This document shows positions 17,629 to 26,047 of a stretch of 64,000 nucleotides of DNA, in pieces. The notes under the pieces are model-generated. The model saw nothing but the letters and a program-made list of their open reading frames with translations, was not told the origin of the DNA and ran no database searches. Source of the DNA: Scardovia wiggsiae F0424 (GTDB lineage: Bacteria; Actinomycetota; Actinomycetes; Actinomycetales; Bifidobacteriaceae); assembly GCF_000269605.1 (NCBI RefSeq), contig NZ_AKCI01000001.1, positions 868,001-932,000 of the forward strand, read 5' to 3'. Positions within the stretch are counted from its first letter, which is position 1. The number at the start of each line of letters is the position of its first letter. Both the position numbers and the translations under genes were made by a program.

Positions 17629-19010
17629 GGGTATCCGGAGGAAAGGTGTGTTTTTATTTTGGGTGTGTTTAGCCTATGTGTCTTTTTCTGGTAGAGATTC
17701 CGGGTAGGTAGTCCGTGTGGGTGAGGTTTATTCCGGTGTTAATATGTGCTGGTCCGGTTTCTGGTTCTATGGTTTCTTGTTTCTTGTGTAGTTTTAGATC
17801 TGTTTGGCAGAGGAGGCTGATTGGGTCTTGGGGATTTGGTGAGTGCAGATAGCACCACCATTCCACCGCTCGTTTCATATGATCTTCAGACAGCCCACGG
17901 TGGTATCGTACGAGATTCTTGATTTGCGCGTTGATTCCACCCTTAAGAGCATTTGTTGGTGAAGTGAGATTCTCGTGAGTTTGTGCGATGAGTTCAGGAT
18001 CGAGAAAGGTAAAGAGGGTTCCTTCCTGCGCCATGTTTTTCCAGGGTTTTATACGCTCGTCGAGTGTTGTAGTGAGTCCACCACCATTCTTGGGTGGATT
18101 TCACCCAGTGAGGAATATCACCGGGAAGAGTATTCCTGTGCCATGTTTTCTCGTTCACCCATGGAGCAAACTGTTCATAAAACTTGTGCAGAAGAGTTAA
18201 CCAGTAGGTCGATTCTTCAATCGTACGAACAGTAACAAGCTGTTTAGCTAAACCCCACAAGGCTTGTGGTGCAGGCAGTTTTGGGTGCATGCTAGCGCAG
18301 GTTCGAATGTTACGTTTGATGTGCACCAGACAGCGTTGAACACGAGTATCCGGCCAACAGTTACTGATTTCTGTTAGTGCTGCGGCATGCCCATCCGTAA
18401 CCACCATAAGAGGGTCAGCAAGCCTGGAAAAAAGAGCGTGGTACGCGTTCTTGTTTTCTTTATCACACCACTGCCACGCGATACCCTTGCCCTGGGCTAG
18501 AGCAACCAGAAGACACCAGCCATACGGTAAATAGATTCCATCAATCTGGACTTGATTATAAATTTCCCCGGTCATAGGAATACGAGGCTTCACCTGCCAG
18601 CACCAGCTTATTCGTGTTCTCAACGTCCGTTCTGTAAAAGAAGAACTACCCTGAGGTTGAAAGTTTTTCCCCCCCCCCCCCCATGAGCCAGTCAAGAAAA
18701 CTTGTGAACACGGCTTCCTGACTGATATCTGGCCTGTGACGACTACTCGATGCTGCGCACTGCGTGCACCGCCACCGGATCTTTCCCGAGGATATTACCC
18801 CCGTTCCTTTTCATCCCAGTTTGCTGACAGATAGGACACTTGCGTGTGCTTTTCTTACGACCCATACACTAAACAAACCGCAACTAACACAGTCTACCAA
18901 GAAAGCCAAGCACACCCAAGAACAAGCCTCAAAAACTTAACTACACCCAATTTCGCCCGTCATCCCAACCCAAACCCCGAAATAAAGACACACTTTCCTT
19001 CCAGATACCC
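17629..19010 (-). mobile_element. IS256-family (IS1249-type) insertion sequence, degenerate
   Basis: About 1.38 kb is bounded by imperfect inverted repeats: left GGGTATCCGGAGGAAAGGTG from 17629, right (read inward) GGGTATCTGGAAGGAAAGTG from 19010. Similarity continues over ~35 bp (both run into GTGTGT-TTTATTT-GGG). The single gene inside is a broken transposase on the minus strand. Flanking 8-9 bp do not form a target duplication, so one side has probably been rearranged since insertion. On the right the element cuts a small open frame (19011-19192). Confidence 0.75.
17669..18865 (-). pseudogene. IS1249-type transposase with frameshifts
   Basis: From the ATG at 18865 the frame starts MGRKKSTRKCPICQQTGMKR, a zinc-ribbon with CPIC and, after a one-base shift near 18795, RWRCTQC. 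It then reads FTSFLDWLMG, meets a run of 14 C (18669-18682 plus strand) that puts the rest out of frame by one base, continues with the catalytic core (VQIDGIYLPYGWCLLVA, MVVTDGHAAALTEI, TRVQRCLVHIKRNI), and shifts again near 18020 into GTLFTFLDPELIAQTH and KRAVEWWCYLHSPNPQ. The parts together equal a normal ~390-residue IS256-type transposase. Three shifts make it inactive unless they are sequencing errors. Confidence 0.8.
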
Positions 19011-19192
19011 CAGTTCTGAGCCGTCAAGACGAGCTGAGCGGGCCGTGATGTGAACTGCCTGAGGGACGATGAGGTCGGTTGTTCCGACTTCGTCGTCTCT
19101 TTCGACTTCCGTCTCTCCACCACCGCCACCTCATCTCGGCAGGCGACCGTTCCCTCAGCACCTGATACTGCGTGTCTCGTTTCCTGCTTCAT
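19011..19192 (-). pseudogene. 5' end of a small gene cut by the IS element
   Basis: A strong AAGGAGGG (plus-strand complement at about 19199-19206) lies 6 nt before an ATG at 19192. The frame (MKQETRHAVSGAEGTVACRD..., hydrophilic, Lys/Glu/Ser-rich) runs about 60 codons straight into the IS right end. The good ribosome-binding site suggests a real gene whose 3' part was lost. I do not recognise the product. It follows the membrane-protein frame ending at 19214. Confidence 0.45.
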
Positions 19193-19213
19193 AGGTGTCC
19201 CTCCTTATCTTCA

Positions 19214-19549
19214 CTAACTATCTGCATTCGGGCGAACGATCTGCTGGCATTTCACGCCATGGCATGCCATCGCCCTTATCCCATACACTCCACGAACATC
19301 CGCCTGGTACAACCCCACCAGTCTCGCCATTCCGACCGATACGACACCATGAGCCACTGCAGCCACCAGCCCAGATCCGCCCCAGGCGATGAAATGGACG
19401 CCCGGGCCAATTAATGGCAGAGAATGTTGCTGCTGTAGTTTTTGCAACAAGGCACCGTGACACGACGATTTAGGCGCCGCATCTGCCAGACTGGCTCGTC
19501 GGGTAGAACCGCATCGGCGAGAGGTTCCGCTCGCTGATGCGAGGGGCAT
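19214..19549 (-). CDS. Small hydrophobic hypothetical protein
   Basis: The frame encodes up to 111 residues. The second half contains a plausible membrane segment (GVHFIAWGGSGLVAAVAHGV) and ends GVKCQQIVRPNADS. The first ~40 residues are Ser/Arg/Ala-rich and may lie before the true start. It lies in a row of tiny minus-strand genes spaced 8-23 nt apart, before a frame with a strong ribosome-binding site, which supports an operon. The family is not recognised; in a GC-rich segment long frames also arise by chance. Confidence 0.35.
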   Translation of the reverse strand: MPLASASGTSRRCGSTRRASLADAAPKSSCHGALLQKLQQQHSLPLIGPGVHFIAWGGSGLVAAVAHGVVSVGMARLVGLYQADVRGVYGIRAMACHGVKCQQIVRPNADS

Positions 19550-19570
19550 CCGTCCGTATGGGTTGGTGTG

Positions 19571-19783
19571 TCAGCCAGGCAGCGTTGAATCGTCCGGCAG
19601 CGCACCAGGCTCGTCTGCGTCGTCACCGATCCGGTTGTCGTGGGCGGGGTCCTGCCCGTCGCTGACGCCCGTAGTGGCATCCGCGATCTGTTGGTCTCGC
19701 AGCACCTGCGCCATCGCAGCCTGCATGGTATGGCTCGCCTGCTGACGCTGCTGGCTCAGCTCACTGCCTAGGGTCTGGACCAT
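19571..19783 (-). CDS. Small coiled, acidic hypothetical protein
   Basis: The 70-residue protein begins MVQTLGSELSQQRQQASHTM with a Gln/Ala-rich helical half (likely coiled coil) and ends in an acidic, disordered tail (DDADEPGALPDDSTLPG). Its start overlaps the 3' end of the membrane frame upstream by 16 nt, as in compact operons. The function is unknown. Such rows of tiny proteins occur in integrative or conjugative elements of actinobacteria, which is only contextual evidence here. Confidence 0.45.
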   Translation of the reverse strand: MVQTLGSELSQQRQQASHTMQAAMAQVLRDQQIADATTGVSDGQDPAHDNRIGDDADEPGALPDDSTLPG

Positions 19784-19932
19784 GGCCCAGGGCGGGGCAG
19801 GGGACCGCTGCTCGTCGGTGGCGTCCGAGGCGGCTCAGCTAGGCCGTCTCGCACTCCCTGGACGACCAGCCAGGCCACGCCAACCACCACCGTCAGCCCG
19901 ATAAGCACCAGCAACCACACGATAGCCATCAT
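19768..19932 (-). CDS. Single-pass small membrane protein
   Basis: The 54-residue protein is mostly one long hydrophobic helix (MMAIVWLLVLIGLTVVVGVA) followed by a Pro/Arg-rich cytosolic tail (EPPRTPPTSSGPLPRPG). A GGAGG lies 7 nt before ATGATG, which decides this start; the same frame is open further upstream and encodes a second hydrophobic stretch, so a two-helix form from a GTG is possible. It belongs to the row of tiny minus-strand genes between 19.0 and 20.3 kb. Function unknown. Confidence 0.5.
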   Translation of the reverse strand: MMAIVWLLVLIGLTVVVGVAWLVVQGVRDGLAEPPRTPPTSSGPLPRPGPWSRP

Positions 19933-20057
19933 GATGAAACCTCCATATAGCGATACGACAATGAAAAGAAACGAAGCAGCGCCGAGGAAGAACGCGAGTC
20001 CGCTGCTCCAGTGGAGCACCCCAGCGCTGCCGCAGTGCCAGCTCACGGACAGCGGCC

Positions 20058-20340
20058 CTACAGCCGCCCGATCCGCTGACCCGCGCCCAGGGCGTGCCCC
20101 GTGATGATCGCCTCGTACAGCTGAGCCCCGTCCGACGCTATCCGGGTCTGAGCCTCGGCCCTGCGTCACCAGCGTGGCGATGTTGGTCAGCACCTGCGAA
20201 GTTAGGAAGGCCCGGGCCTGCTCGGCTTGGGCAGCGACCTGCTCGACCTGACGGCGGGTCCGTCGTGCCTGGCCAGCGCCGAGTACCGCCCCCGTGCCGG
20301 TGCGCTGGGGTGAGAAGAGACTGAGAGCGGTTGTTGACAT
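20058..20340 (-). pseudogene. Frameshifted small hypothetical protein
   Basis: From the ATG at 20340 the frame reads MSTTALSLFSPQRTGTGAV, then a Gln/Ala-rich helix (RRQVEQVAAQAEQARAFLTS) to TLVTQ. There an extra G in GCAGGGCC moves the sensible continuation (AEAQTRIASDGAQLYEAIIT, then GHALGAGQRIGRL, stop at 20058) into the next frame. The joined product would be ~93 residues and helical. I do not know the family. It heads the row of tiny genes that runs to the IS element. From 20341 to about 20650 I see no convincing gene. Confidence 0.45.
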
Positions 20341-20649
20341 AGGAAGCGTTCCTTTCGAAGAGGGGGCCGGTGGCGACGATCTGCTGGACGCCTTCTTGAT
20401 GTTCCAACGCGAACTGACCCGCTACCAGCACAGTGGTCGCACCGAGGCTGCCGGCGCCTGGGTCCTTGTCGGCCCCGGCTGACACCGTCCTTGACCGCCT
20501 CCAGCTGACCGCTGAGGCCCTGTCTCCCGATGAGGACTGGCGTGACCAACGCACCGCCCGGCGCTGGAGTGATGCTGGTATGCCGACGATCGCGCGAGAC
20601 TTGGTCTACTTCGCCCAGGTCGCCGGACGCACAGCCGCCCAACGTCCCA

Positions 20650-21062
20650 GTCCATGAGGTAGCCACAGTTCAGCATCGCCGCGACGGCGTCGACGCTCGA
20701 CCGTGCCTGACGGGCTGACTGGCCGAAACACTGGGCATGGAAGGTCATCTCCTCCCGGCAGGTCAGGCCGTACTGGAGTCCGCCCTTCTGGGACACATAT
20801 CCCAAACAGGAACGCCCTTCGGGTGATCCCCATGCGACGTCACCGAAGTCGGCGGACAAGAGACCGCTACAATCCTGACGAGAGTGGTCTTCCCGGCGCC
20901 ATTTGACCCGAACAGGCCCACCATCTCGCCGGGGTAGAGATCCAAGGAAACCCCTCGTAGTGCCGGGACCTCGTACCCGCCATGGACGACGTACTTCTTC
21001 GTGAGCTGTGCGATCGACAGTGCAGGTCTTGGTAGAACGCGCTCTGGGATGGCCGATGACAT
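20650..21062 (-). pseudogene. ABC transporter ATP-binding protein, truncated and frameshifted
   Basis: An ATG at 21062 overlaps the end of the EXLDI gene (TGACATG). The frame runs LTKKYVVHGGYEVPALRGVS, then the Walker A GLFGSNGAGKTTLVRI. One base is missing just after this (near 20875); the next frame continues LLSADFGDVAWG and the Q-loop LGYVSQKGGLQYGLT, then EEMTFHAQCFGQSARQAR. After about 20650 similarity stops: no LSGGQ signature, Walker B or permease is found. So the ATPase of an EXLDI-linked exporter has lost its second half. Confidence 0.75.
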
Positions 21063-21063
21063 G

Positions 21064-21570
21064 TCAGATGTCCAGGACTTCGAAGGGGGGAATAGCGAGA
21101 GCTGATTCGACGCGTTCAGCCAAGGCGCCATCGACCTGGCCCAAGTGCTCAATATCGGGGTACACGACCATCGTTTTGTCGCCCGCGACCCAGAAGTCAC
21201 GATCCCACGTCTCGGGGTGGGACCACAGGTTCTCCTGGCCTGCGGCCCAGTCGGGCAGCTTCCGCTGGATCCTGGTGACGACAGCCAGCTGGTTCTTGGC
21301 GGTCTGGTAGACGGTGTCGATGCGGGTCCCCTCGGGGGCTGGTTGACTGACGCGGACCAGGCGTCGCCCCATGAAGGTGACCCTGTGGTCTACGCCGTCA
21401 GTGCGCAGCGCGAGTTCGATCTCCTCGTAGCCCGCGCCCGCTCGTTGGTGCTTCTTCACGTAGTCGCGGAGCGCCTCCGCGACAGCCGCCGACAGCCCAC
21501 CAGCGATCTCGCTAGCTTCGGTGAACAGGCTCACGTCGTCTTCCGCGACATACACGTTTCTACTAGGCAT
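21064..21570 (-). CDS. EXLDI family protein
   Basis: The 168-residue protein starts PSRNVYVAEDDVSLFTEASE, resembling a short ribbon-helix-helix-like N terminus (GGLSAAVAEALRDYVKKHQ), and ends in the family-defining Glu-x-Leu-Asp-Ile (EVLDI-stop). Known members lie next to ABC transporter ATPases in actinobacteria, as here; their function is not established, though the N terminus suggests DNA binding. The ATG at 21570 has a TATAAT 7 nt upstream and a matching -35, so the mRNA is probably leaderless. The gene is intact while its ABC partner is broken. Confidence 0.8.
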   Translation of the reverse strand: MPSRNVYVAEDDVSLFTEASEIAGGLSAAVAEALRDYVKKHQRAGAGYEEIELALRTDGVDHRVTFMGRRLVRVSQPAPEGTRIDTVYQTAKNQLAVVTRIQRKLPDWAAGQENLWSHPETWDRDFWVAGDKTMVVYPDIEHLGQVDGALAERVESALAIPPFEVLDI

Positions 21571-21577
21571 GATCATA

Positions 21578-21606
21578 ATTATACGCATATTTGTGACGCT
21601 CGTCAA
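21578..21606 (-). promoter_or_regulatory. Sigma-70-type promoter for the EXLDI gene
   Basis: On the minus strand TTGACG (21606-21601), a 17-nt spacer and TATAAT (21583-21578) end 7 nt before the ATG at 21570. Spacing and both boxes are near-consensus, and transcription would start at or next to the A of the ATG. Confidence 0.75.
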
Positions 21607-21621
21607 GTCCACCCACACACT

Positions 21622-22360
21622 TGACTCGTGCCACTTTAGTGCCCTGGGAGCTGGACGGCTGTGATGATGTCGGCGGCTTCGGCGGTGATCTGGGGTTGGG
21701 CGGTGATGGTGTGCCCGGCGATGGTGACCTCCACCACGCCGCAGGGGTCGACATCATGGGCCTTCAGGAAGTCGGTGACCATGGGGATGATCGTCTTGGT
21801 TTCGGCCTTGTTGCCCTGCCAGCACCCCACCTAGGGGGAAGCCACGGCGGTCGGTGAGCATCCCAATGGTGATCTGGGGTCGACGCGCTGCTCCCTGGAG
21901 AACCCCACCTTCCTGAGACTGTCTTCCTTATCGATCTCGAAATAGAGCGTGGACACGTCATAGAGGACGAGAGAGATCTCCACTGGCCGCCGCGTGGGAG
22001 CGCAGGGCCGCCTGGATCGCCGCCCGGCCAGCGCCACCGGCCCGGCTCCGGAGGGCGAGGTCAGTCTCTCCAGGTCAAGGGCCTGCTGGCCCGGGTGCAG
22101 GCGCTGGCGGCCGATCTCCATCAGGGCCGCCAGCTCAGCCTCGTCGTGGAACGAGCCCAGGTGGGCCAGGATCGTGCGCCTCCCGCCGGACTTGTCCACG
22201 ACCTGCACGGCGGTGGCGCCCGAGGCGGTACGCACTTTGCGCAGGTAGGGGCTCACCCCCACTACCCACCGCCTTAGTGCCCCAGAGCCCCCTGCCACTC
22301 ACGCCGTTCCAACGAAAACCCCACACCGATCACCGAGAACCCGAAAAGTGGCACGAGTCA
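21622..22360 (-). mobile_element. IS1634-type element with internal deletion, intact ends
   Basis: A 739-bp segment is bounded by perfect 16-bp inverted repeats (TGACTCGTGCCACTTT at 21622-21637 and its complement at 22345-22360). It contains only the first and last parts of an IS1634/IS4-type transposase. It lies in front of the EXLDI promoter, whose -35 box is 15 bp away. No target duplication is evident. Confidence 0.7.
21636..22256 (-). pseudogene. IS1634-type transposase, internally deleted and frameshifted
   Basis: The frame opens VSPYLRKVRTASGATAVQVV, then RTILAHLGSFHDEAELAALM and LYDVSTLYFEIDKEDSLRKV, which is the N-terminal part of IS1634-type transposases. Around 21850 it shifts frame and goes on with GNKAETKTIIPMVTDFLKAH, after which it jumps to a C-terminal-like VTIAGHTITAQPQITAEAAD. 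The middle of the catalytic DDE region is missing, so no active enzyme can be made. Confidence 0.75.
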
Positions 22361-22396
22361 GGTCTGTGGGTTACCAAACAGAACGGAGCAGCGGGG

Positions 22397-22742
22397 ATGG
22401 CTGAAATTATCGATAACCTCGGCGGGTACGGACAGTTCACAAGTGCGGCAAATAGCCTGATCCGTTCCCTTGAGAAGACTGCTGTGTCGAACGCGGCACC
22501 AGGATTACGCGCGCAGGGGGGCAGTTCTTGGTGTACTTGGCACATGCGGTTTGTTGGGCGCCGTCGGCGGACTGCATCACTGGCACAATCAAAGCAAACA
22601 AGCGAAGAGCGCTACCCAAGAAACAGCTCGAAACGAACTCCGCACCGCTCTGAACGCTGAAGTCCCTCAACAGACTGACCATTACGATGAGGATGCGTTC
22701 CGCGAGGAAAGTCGCGTCGATAGCTCAACTTTACTTCGGTAG
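22397..22742 (+). pseudogene. Small membrane protein with one-base frameshift
   Basis: An ATG at 22397 opens MAEIIDNLGGYGQFTSAANS and LIRSLEKTAVSNAAPGLRAQG. At a run of six G (22515-22520 region) the hydrophobic continuation AVLGVLGTCGLLGAVGGLHH, a Lys/Gln/Glu-rich part and the end VDSSTLLR lie in another frame, stopping at 22742. Joined, it would be ~115 residues with one membrane helix. The gene is convergent with gajB, 10 nt apart. Function unknown; the frameshift may be real decay or a homopolymer error. Confidence 0.45.
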
Positions 22743-22752
22743 GGCTATCGGC

Positions 22753-24441
22753 TTACTTCGCAGCAATAGCTTGCCAATCGGCGGCAGCGAGCCAATCGCG
22801 TATCTCCTGGCGACTAGTCATCATCGTCGGCGCGACGTTTTCCAGAAAACGAGATCTTTGTTTCGGACGCTTTGGATTATAGTCATCGGGCACTACATCA
22901 CTTGAAGTCACCAGGACCCCATGGCGAGCCCTGGACAACATGACCGCAAACGTTCGTGCTTCCTCCGCGATCTCCGCATTTGATACTGCGTGATAGTTTG
23001 GAAGGCATTCTTCCTCGAGACCGACGATGATCATCCAGTCGAATTGCTGACCTTTGCCAGCATGGCCGGTGAGTAGATGCACTCCGCCCTGGGTGATGAG
23101 CGAGTCGGTATCGCCGATCTGAATGCGCTTCTCAACCTCGTCCGGCGTGACATTGTCCCGCAGGAGGTCCACACACCAGTCGATTGCGTTCGAGAGCGCC
23201 GTGCGCTCGTCAGGATCCTGCTCCTCGTCCAGGCGAGCCGCCTGACGTACGAATTCAGGCGGGTCGTCTGCGTTGCGGAACTTGTCGAGTGTAATCTCCC
23301 GTAACATACTTCGGATCTTTTGCGCAATCGACCTATCCAGCACTCCTTCGTCCCACAGGCTATACTGTAGGCCGCTATTCCGTATCGCCTGGTCTACGAA
23401 ACGGCGCCGGTACTTGGTTCGCGCTGAGATTCCGATTCGTTGACGAGGCGCTCGTTCTTGCGACAAGATACCTGCGCAGAATTGTGTGATGTAGCGAGCC
23501 TCTTCTTCCGTATCAGTAAAGTTGATACACCCTGCGAAACCGTCAGACGGCCACGAACCAGGATTAGCAGCAGTCAGCGTTTGTCCACCTGTCATATCGC
23601 TCAGTGAATTCACTGCCTTCAGCACGGCGGGTGACGAACGGAATGACTCGGCGAACTCGATAGTCTTTGAACACTCAGCTTGCAGTTGTCCCATGACCAG
23701 CTCAGGTCTGGCTCCAGCAAAGCTATAGATTCCTTGCGCCATGTCACCGGCGTAGGTGGTCCTTCCATACCCGATACGCTGCACGATTCGCAGCTGTTGT
23801 GGCGTTAGGTCTTGAAACTCGTCGACTATGACAGCCCCAAAGTGCCGTTGATATAGCCTGGTTACCTCGTCGTTGGCAAGAATCAGTTCAGCTAGTCGTG
23901 GCAAGTCATCGTAGGTCAGTCGTCGCTCAGACTGACGCTGCCGCTCAATCCCCACAGCGTATTCGTTGCCCGAACGCTCGAGTTCTGCTAGAACCTGTTC
24001 ATCGCTGAACCCGTGCCGCTTTACTGAGCTGATCTTGCTCTGTACATCAGCGCTTAAGCTTTTCAGATTCCGGGCGCGACATTGTTGAGCAACCCAGTCA
24101 CTCTGCGGCATGGTCCATAATGCCGGGTCAACGCCGACCACGTTGCCGTGCGCCTGAATAATCCGGGCAGAGAGACCGTGGAAGTTGCACACGGTGACCG
24201 CCTCACGCATCTGGTGAGGTGTCAGGTAGCGGCTCAGGCGATCGCGCATGTTGTCACGTGCTCGATTAGTAAAGGTCGTCACCAAGATGCGCTGCGGTGA
24301 CTTGACGTCCTGCCGAGACAGCAGTCCCTCTACTCGCAGCGCCAATGTTTCAGTCTTACCGCAGCCAGCTGGAGCGATGACGAGGAGCGAGAGCTCGGGA
24401 TAGTCTCGGACTTGTGTCTGTTCTGAAGTGGTATCAACCAT
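22753..24441 (-). CDS. gajB: UvrD/PcrA-like helicase of a Gabija system (GajB)
   Basis: The 562-residue superfamily 1 helicase has Walker A VIAPAGCGKTETLALR (about 21-36), TTFTNRARDNMRDRL (Ia), Walker B VIVDEFQDLTPQQLRIV (about 205-220), motif III TYAGDMAQGIYSFAGA, TGHAGKGQQFDWMIIVG (V) and MLSRARHGVLVTSSD (VI). It starts one base after the gajA stop (TGAGATG), so the two are translated together. In Gabija the helicase partner senses or generates DNA/nucleotide signals and works with the GajA nuclease to stop phage. It is somewhat longer than the ~490-residue Bacillus GajB. Unlike its neighbours it has no frameshift. Confidence 0.88.
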   Translation of the reverse strand: MVDTTSEQTQVRDYPELSLLVIAPAGCGKTETLALRVEGLLSRQDVKSPQRILVTTFTNRARDNMRDRLSRYLTPHQMREAVTVCNFHGLSARIIQAHGNVVGVDPALWTMPQSDWVAQQCRARNLKSLSADVQSKISSVKRHGFSDEQVLAELERSGNEYAVGIERQRQSERRLTYDDLPRLAELILANDEVTRLYQRHFGAVIVDEFQDLTPQQLRIVQRIGYGRTTYAGDMAQGIYSFAGARPELVMGQLQAECSKTIEFAESFRSSPAVLKAVNSLSDMTGGQTLTAANPGSWPSDGFAGCINFTDTEEEARYITQFCAGILSQERAPRQRIGISARTKYRRRFVDQAIRNSGLQYSLWDEGVLDRSIAQKIRSMLREITLDKFRNADDPPEFVRQAARLDEEQDPDERTALSNAIDWCVDLLRDNVTPDEVEKRIQIGDTDSLITQGGVHLLTGHAGKGQQFDWMIIVGLEEECLPNYHAVSNAEIAEEARTFAVMLSRARHGVLVTSSDVVPDDYNPKRPKQRSRFLENVAPTMMTSRQEIRDWLAAADWQAIAAK

Positions 24442-24442
24442 C

Positions 24443-26047
24443 TCAAGCGCTCTCGATATCGTCGAGCAGGTTCATGATGCTTGTGATTCTCGAAGCAGTT
24501 GTTTTATCAAGAATATTCGCCACCATGATCGCCCCTTGAGTCTTGTACTTGCTCTTGCTTCGGAGGAAGTTGGCGAGGTCAGCCCCGGTTGGCGAGGCGT
24601 TCGCGCCCGTACGCTTGACGTTGCTCAACTCGTTTTTGCTGAATGCGCCGCTATGCTGCATCGCGTCCCACAGATGCTCAGCATCGAACGCTTTAGAGTA
24701 TTCTTCTTCAAGATCTCTCTCAGAGACCCAAATCGAGCGCTTTTTGAAATCACGCTCTTCAACGCCGATGCTCTTGGAAGTTTTCTCAACGGCATCGCGG
24801 TCGATCAACACAGAGAGCTGTGCATTGAAACCATCCTCACCGAACAATTTCCAGATGACGCCCATGTCGCCAGCACCTTCAGCCTCAATCACACTAACCC
24901 CTAGACGATCTAGATCACGTCCGGTGAGTTCGGCGACTCGCTCGAGGATGATTCGATCTGCTATTCCCTCGACGGCGACGACATGACGGGCGGTTAACGG
25001 CTCCAGTTTGTTTCGTACCCACCATCGAAGCACGGCGCGTTGATCATCATCAAGAAGTCTACTTGTTGGTTGAATGACTCTACCGCGGTCTCGTACCGAC
25101 ACGATCAGTTCGGGATCAAACGCGCTCACAATATCAGACGAGTGAGTGGCGATGATCTTCTGGTTATCGCCATCCTTCAGCAGTCGAGCCAGGCTTCGCT
25201 GACTGCTGGGGTGCAGATGAATCTCCGGCTCATCAATAGCGACGATGTTCGCTCCATTCGAGACGAGGTCGTACAGCGCGATGGCATAGAGCGCCCGTTT
25301 TCCATCCGACTGGTCACCAATAGACTTTCCGTGGACTTGAAGTCGTACGCCGTTCAGAACGTCATCGTTCGCAATGGCTCCCGGGATGAACGTTAAGTCG
25401 TCTCTATCGATCCGCTCGGGAAGCGCGGTACTGAGCTGACTGGACATTTGTCCGCGAAGGTCAGATAGAACATTCGAGTTTTGGAGCTGTTCGCCGATCG
25501 CACCTAGTAGGTTGTCGAACCTATCCTGTTCGTCGCCCAGTTCCACGCCTGCAAGCACTTCATCGAGAAGAGTACGGCGATCATCGTCAAGGGTACGAGC
25601 GCGATCATTGGCATTCAACAGCGTCCAGCCGATAGCCCGCAGCTGCTCGCGCGAGATCTGTCGGCCTATATTCTTATTGGGCACAGTGCGATTGATCGAC
25701 AATGTCTCATTGTCATCGAAGGTAGCTTCGAGACGTACGGTCAGTGTCAGTTCGGCTTCGCCTGTCGGGTCAACGGTGATCTCATCCGCAAACAGTGCCT
25801 TCTCGTCGTCTGAGAACCCACAAAGGTCAGCCTCGACAGAAAGAGGCAGACCGGGATCCCGAAGATCGTCAAGCGTGATCTGATTGTACAGCTGGGCCGT
25901 GCTTGCGCCGAGCAATAGGTTGAGACAACGCAACAACGACGATTTACCCACGTCATTCGGCCCAATGAGCACCATATGGCGTCTCACTTCCAGTTCCAAG
26001 TCCTGCAGACGGCTGTGGTTTTCTACTTTGACTCGCGCGAGATGCAT
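24443..26047 (-). CDS. gajA: OLD-family ATPase/TOPRIM nuclease of a Gabija system (GajA)
   Basis: The 534-residue protein has an ABC-type ATPase half, with Walker A VLIGPNDVGKSSLLR (26-40), signature GDQSDGKRALYAI (244-256), Walker B NIVAIDEPEIHLHP (267-280) and the switch histidine in IIATHSSDIV. A TOPRIM nuclease half follows: HVVAVEGIADRIIL with Glu360 and LSVLIDRDAVEK with the DxD at 416-418. This order with a UvrD-like helicase directly downstream is the class 2 OLD, i.e. Gabija, architecture. GajA nicks DNA and is held back by nucleotides until phage replication depletes them. The fused TOPRIM separates it from PARIS, where TOPRIM is a second protein. Confidence 0.9.
   Translation of the reverse strand: MHLARVKVENHSRLQDLELEVRRHMVLIGPNDVGKSSLLRCLNLLLGASTAQLYNQITLDDLRDPGLPLSVEADLCGFSDDEKALFADEITVDPTGEAELTLTVRLEATFDDNETLSINRTVPNKNIGRQISREQLRAIGWTLLNANDRARTLDDDRRTLLDEVLAGVELGDEQDRFDNLLGAIGEQLQNSNVLSDLRGQMSSQLSTALPERIDRDDLTFIPGAIANDDVLNGVRLQVHGKSIGDQSDGKRALYAIALYDLVSNGANIVAIDEPEIHLHPSSQRSLARLLKDGDNQKIIATHSSDIVSAFDPELIVSVRDRGRVIQPTSRLLDDDQRAVLRWWVRNKLEPLTARHVVAVEGIADRIILERVAELTGRDLDRLGVSVIEAEGAGDMGVIWKLFGEDGFNAQLSVLIDRDAVEKTSKSIGVEERDFKKRSIWVSERDLEEEYSKAFDAEHLWDAMQHSGAFSKNELSNVKRTGANASPTGADLANFLRSKSKYKTQGAIMVANILDKTTASRITSIMNLLDDIESA

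Noticed and set aside
20433-20657. Plus-strand frame opposite the broken ABC gene
   Set aside because: It is open and somewhat protein-like, but the GC-rich DNA gives long frames on every strand here, and I see no start signal or known motif.
22753-26047. PARIS or AddAB/RecBCD-type system
   Set aside because: PARIS has the ATPase and TOPRIM on two proteins and no UvrD partner; AddAB/RecBCD proteins are about twice as long and carry a different nuclease domain. A fused ATPase-TOPRIM with a UvrD-like helicase is the Gabija layout.
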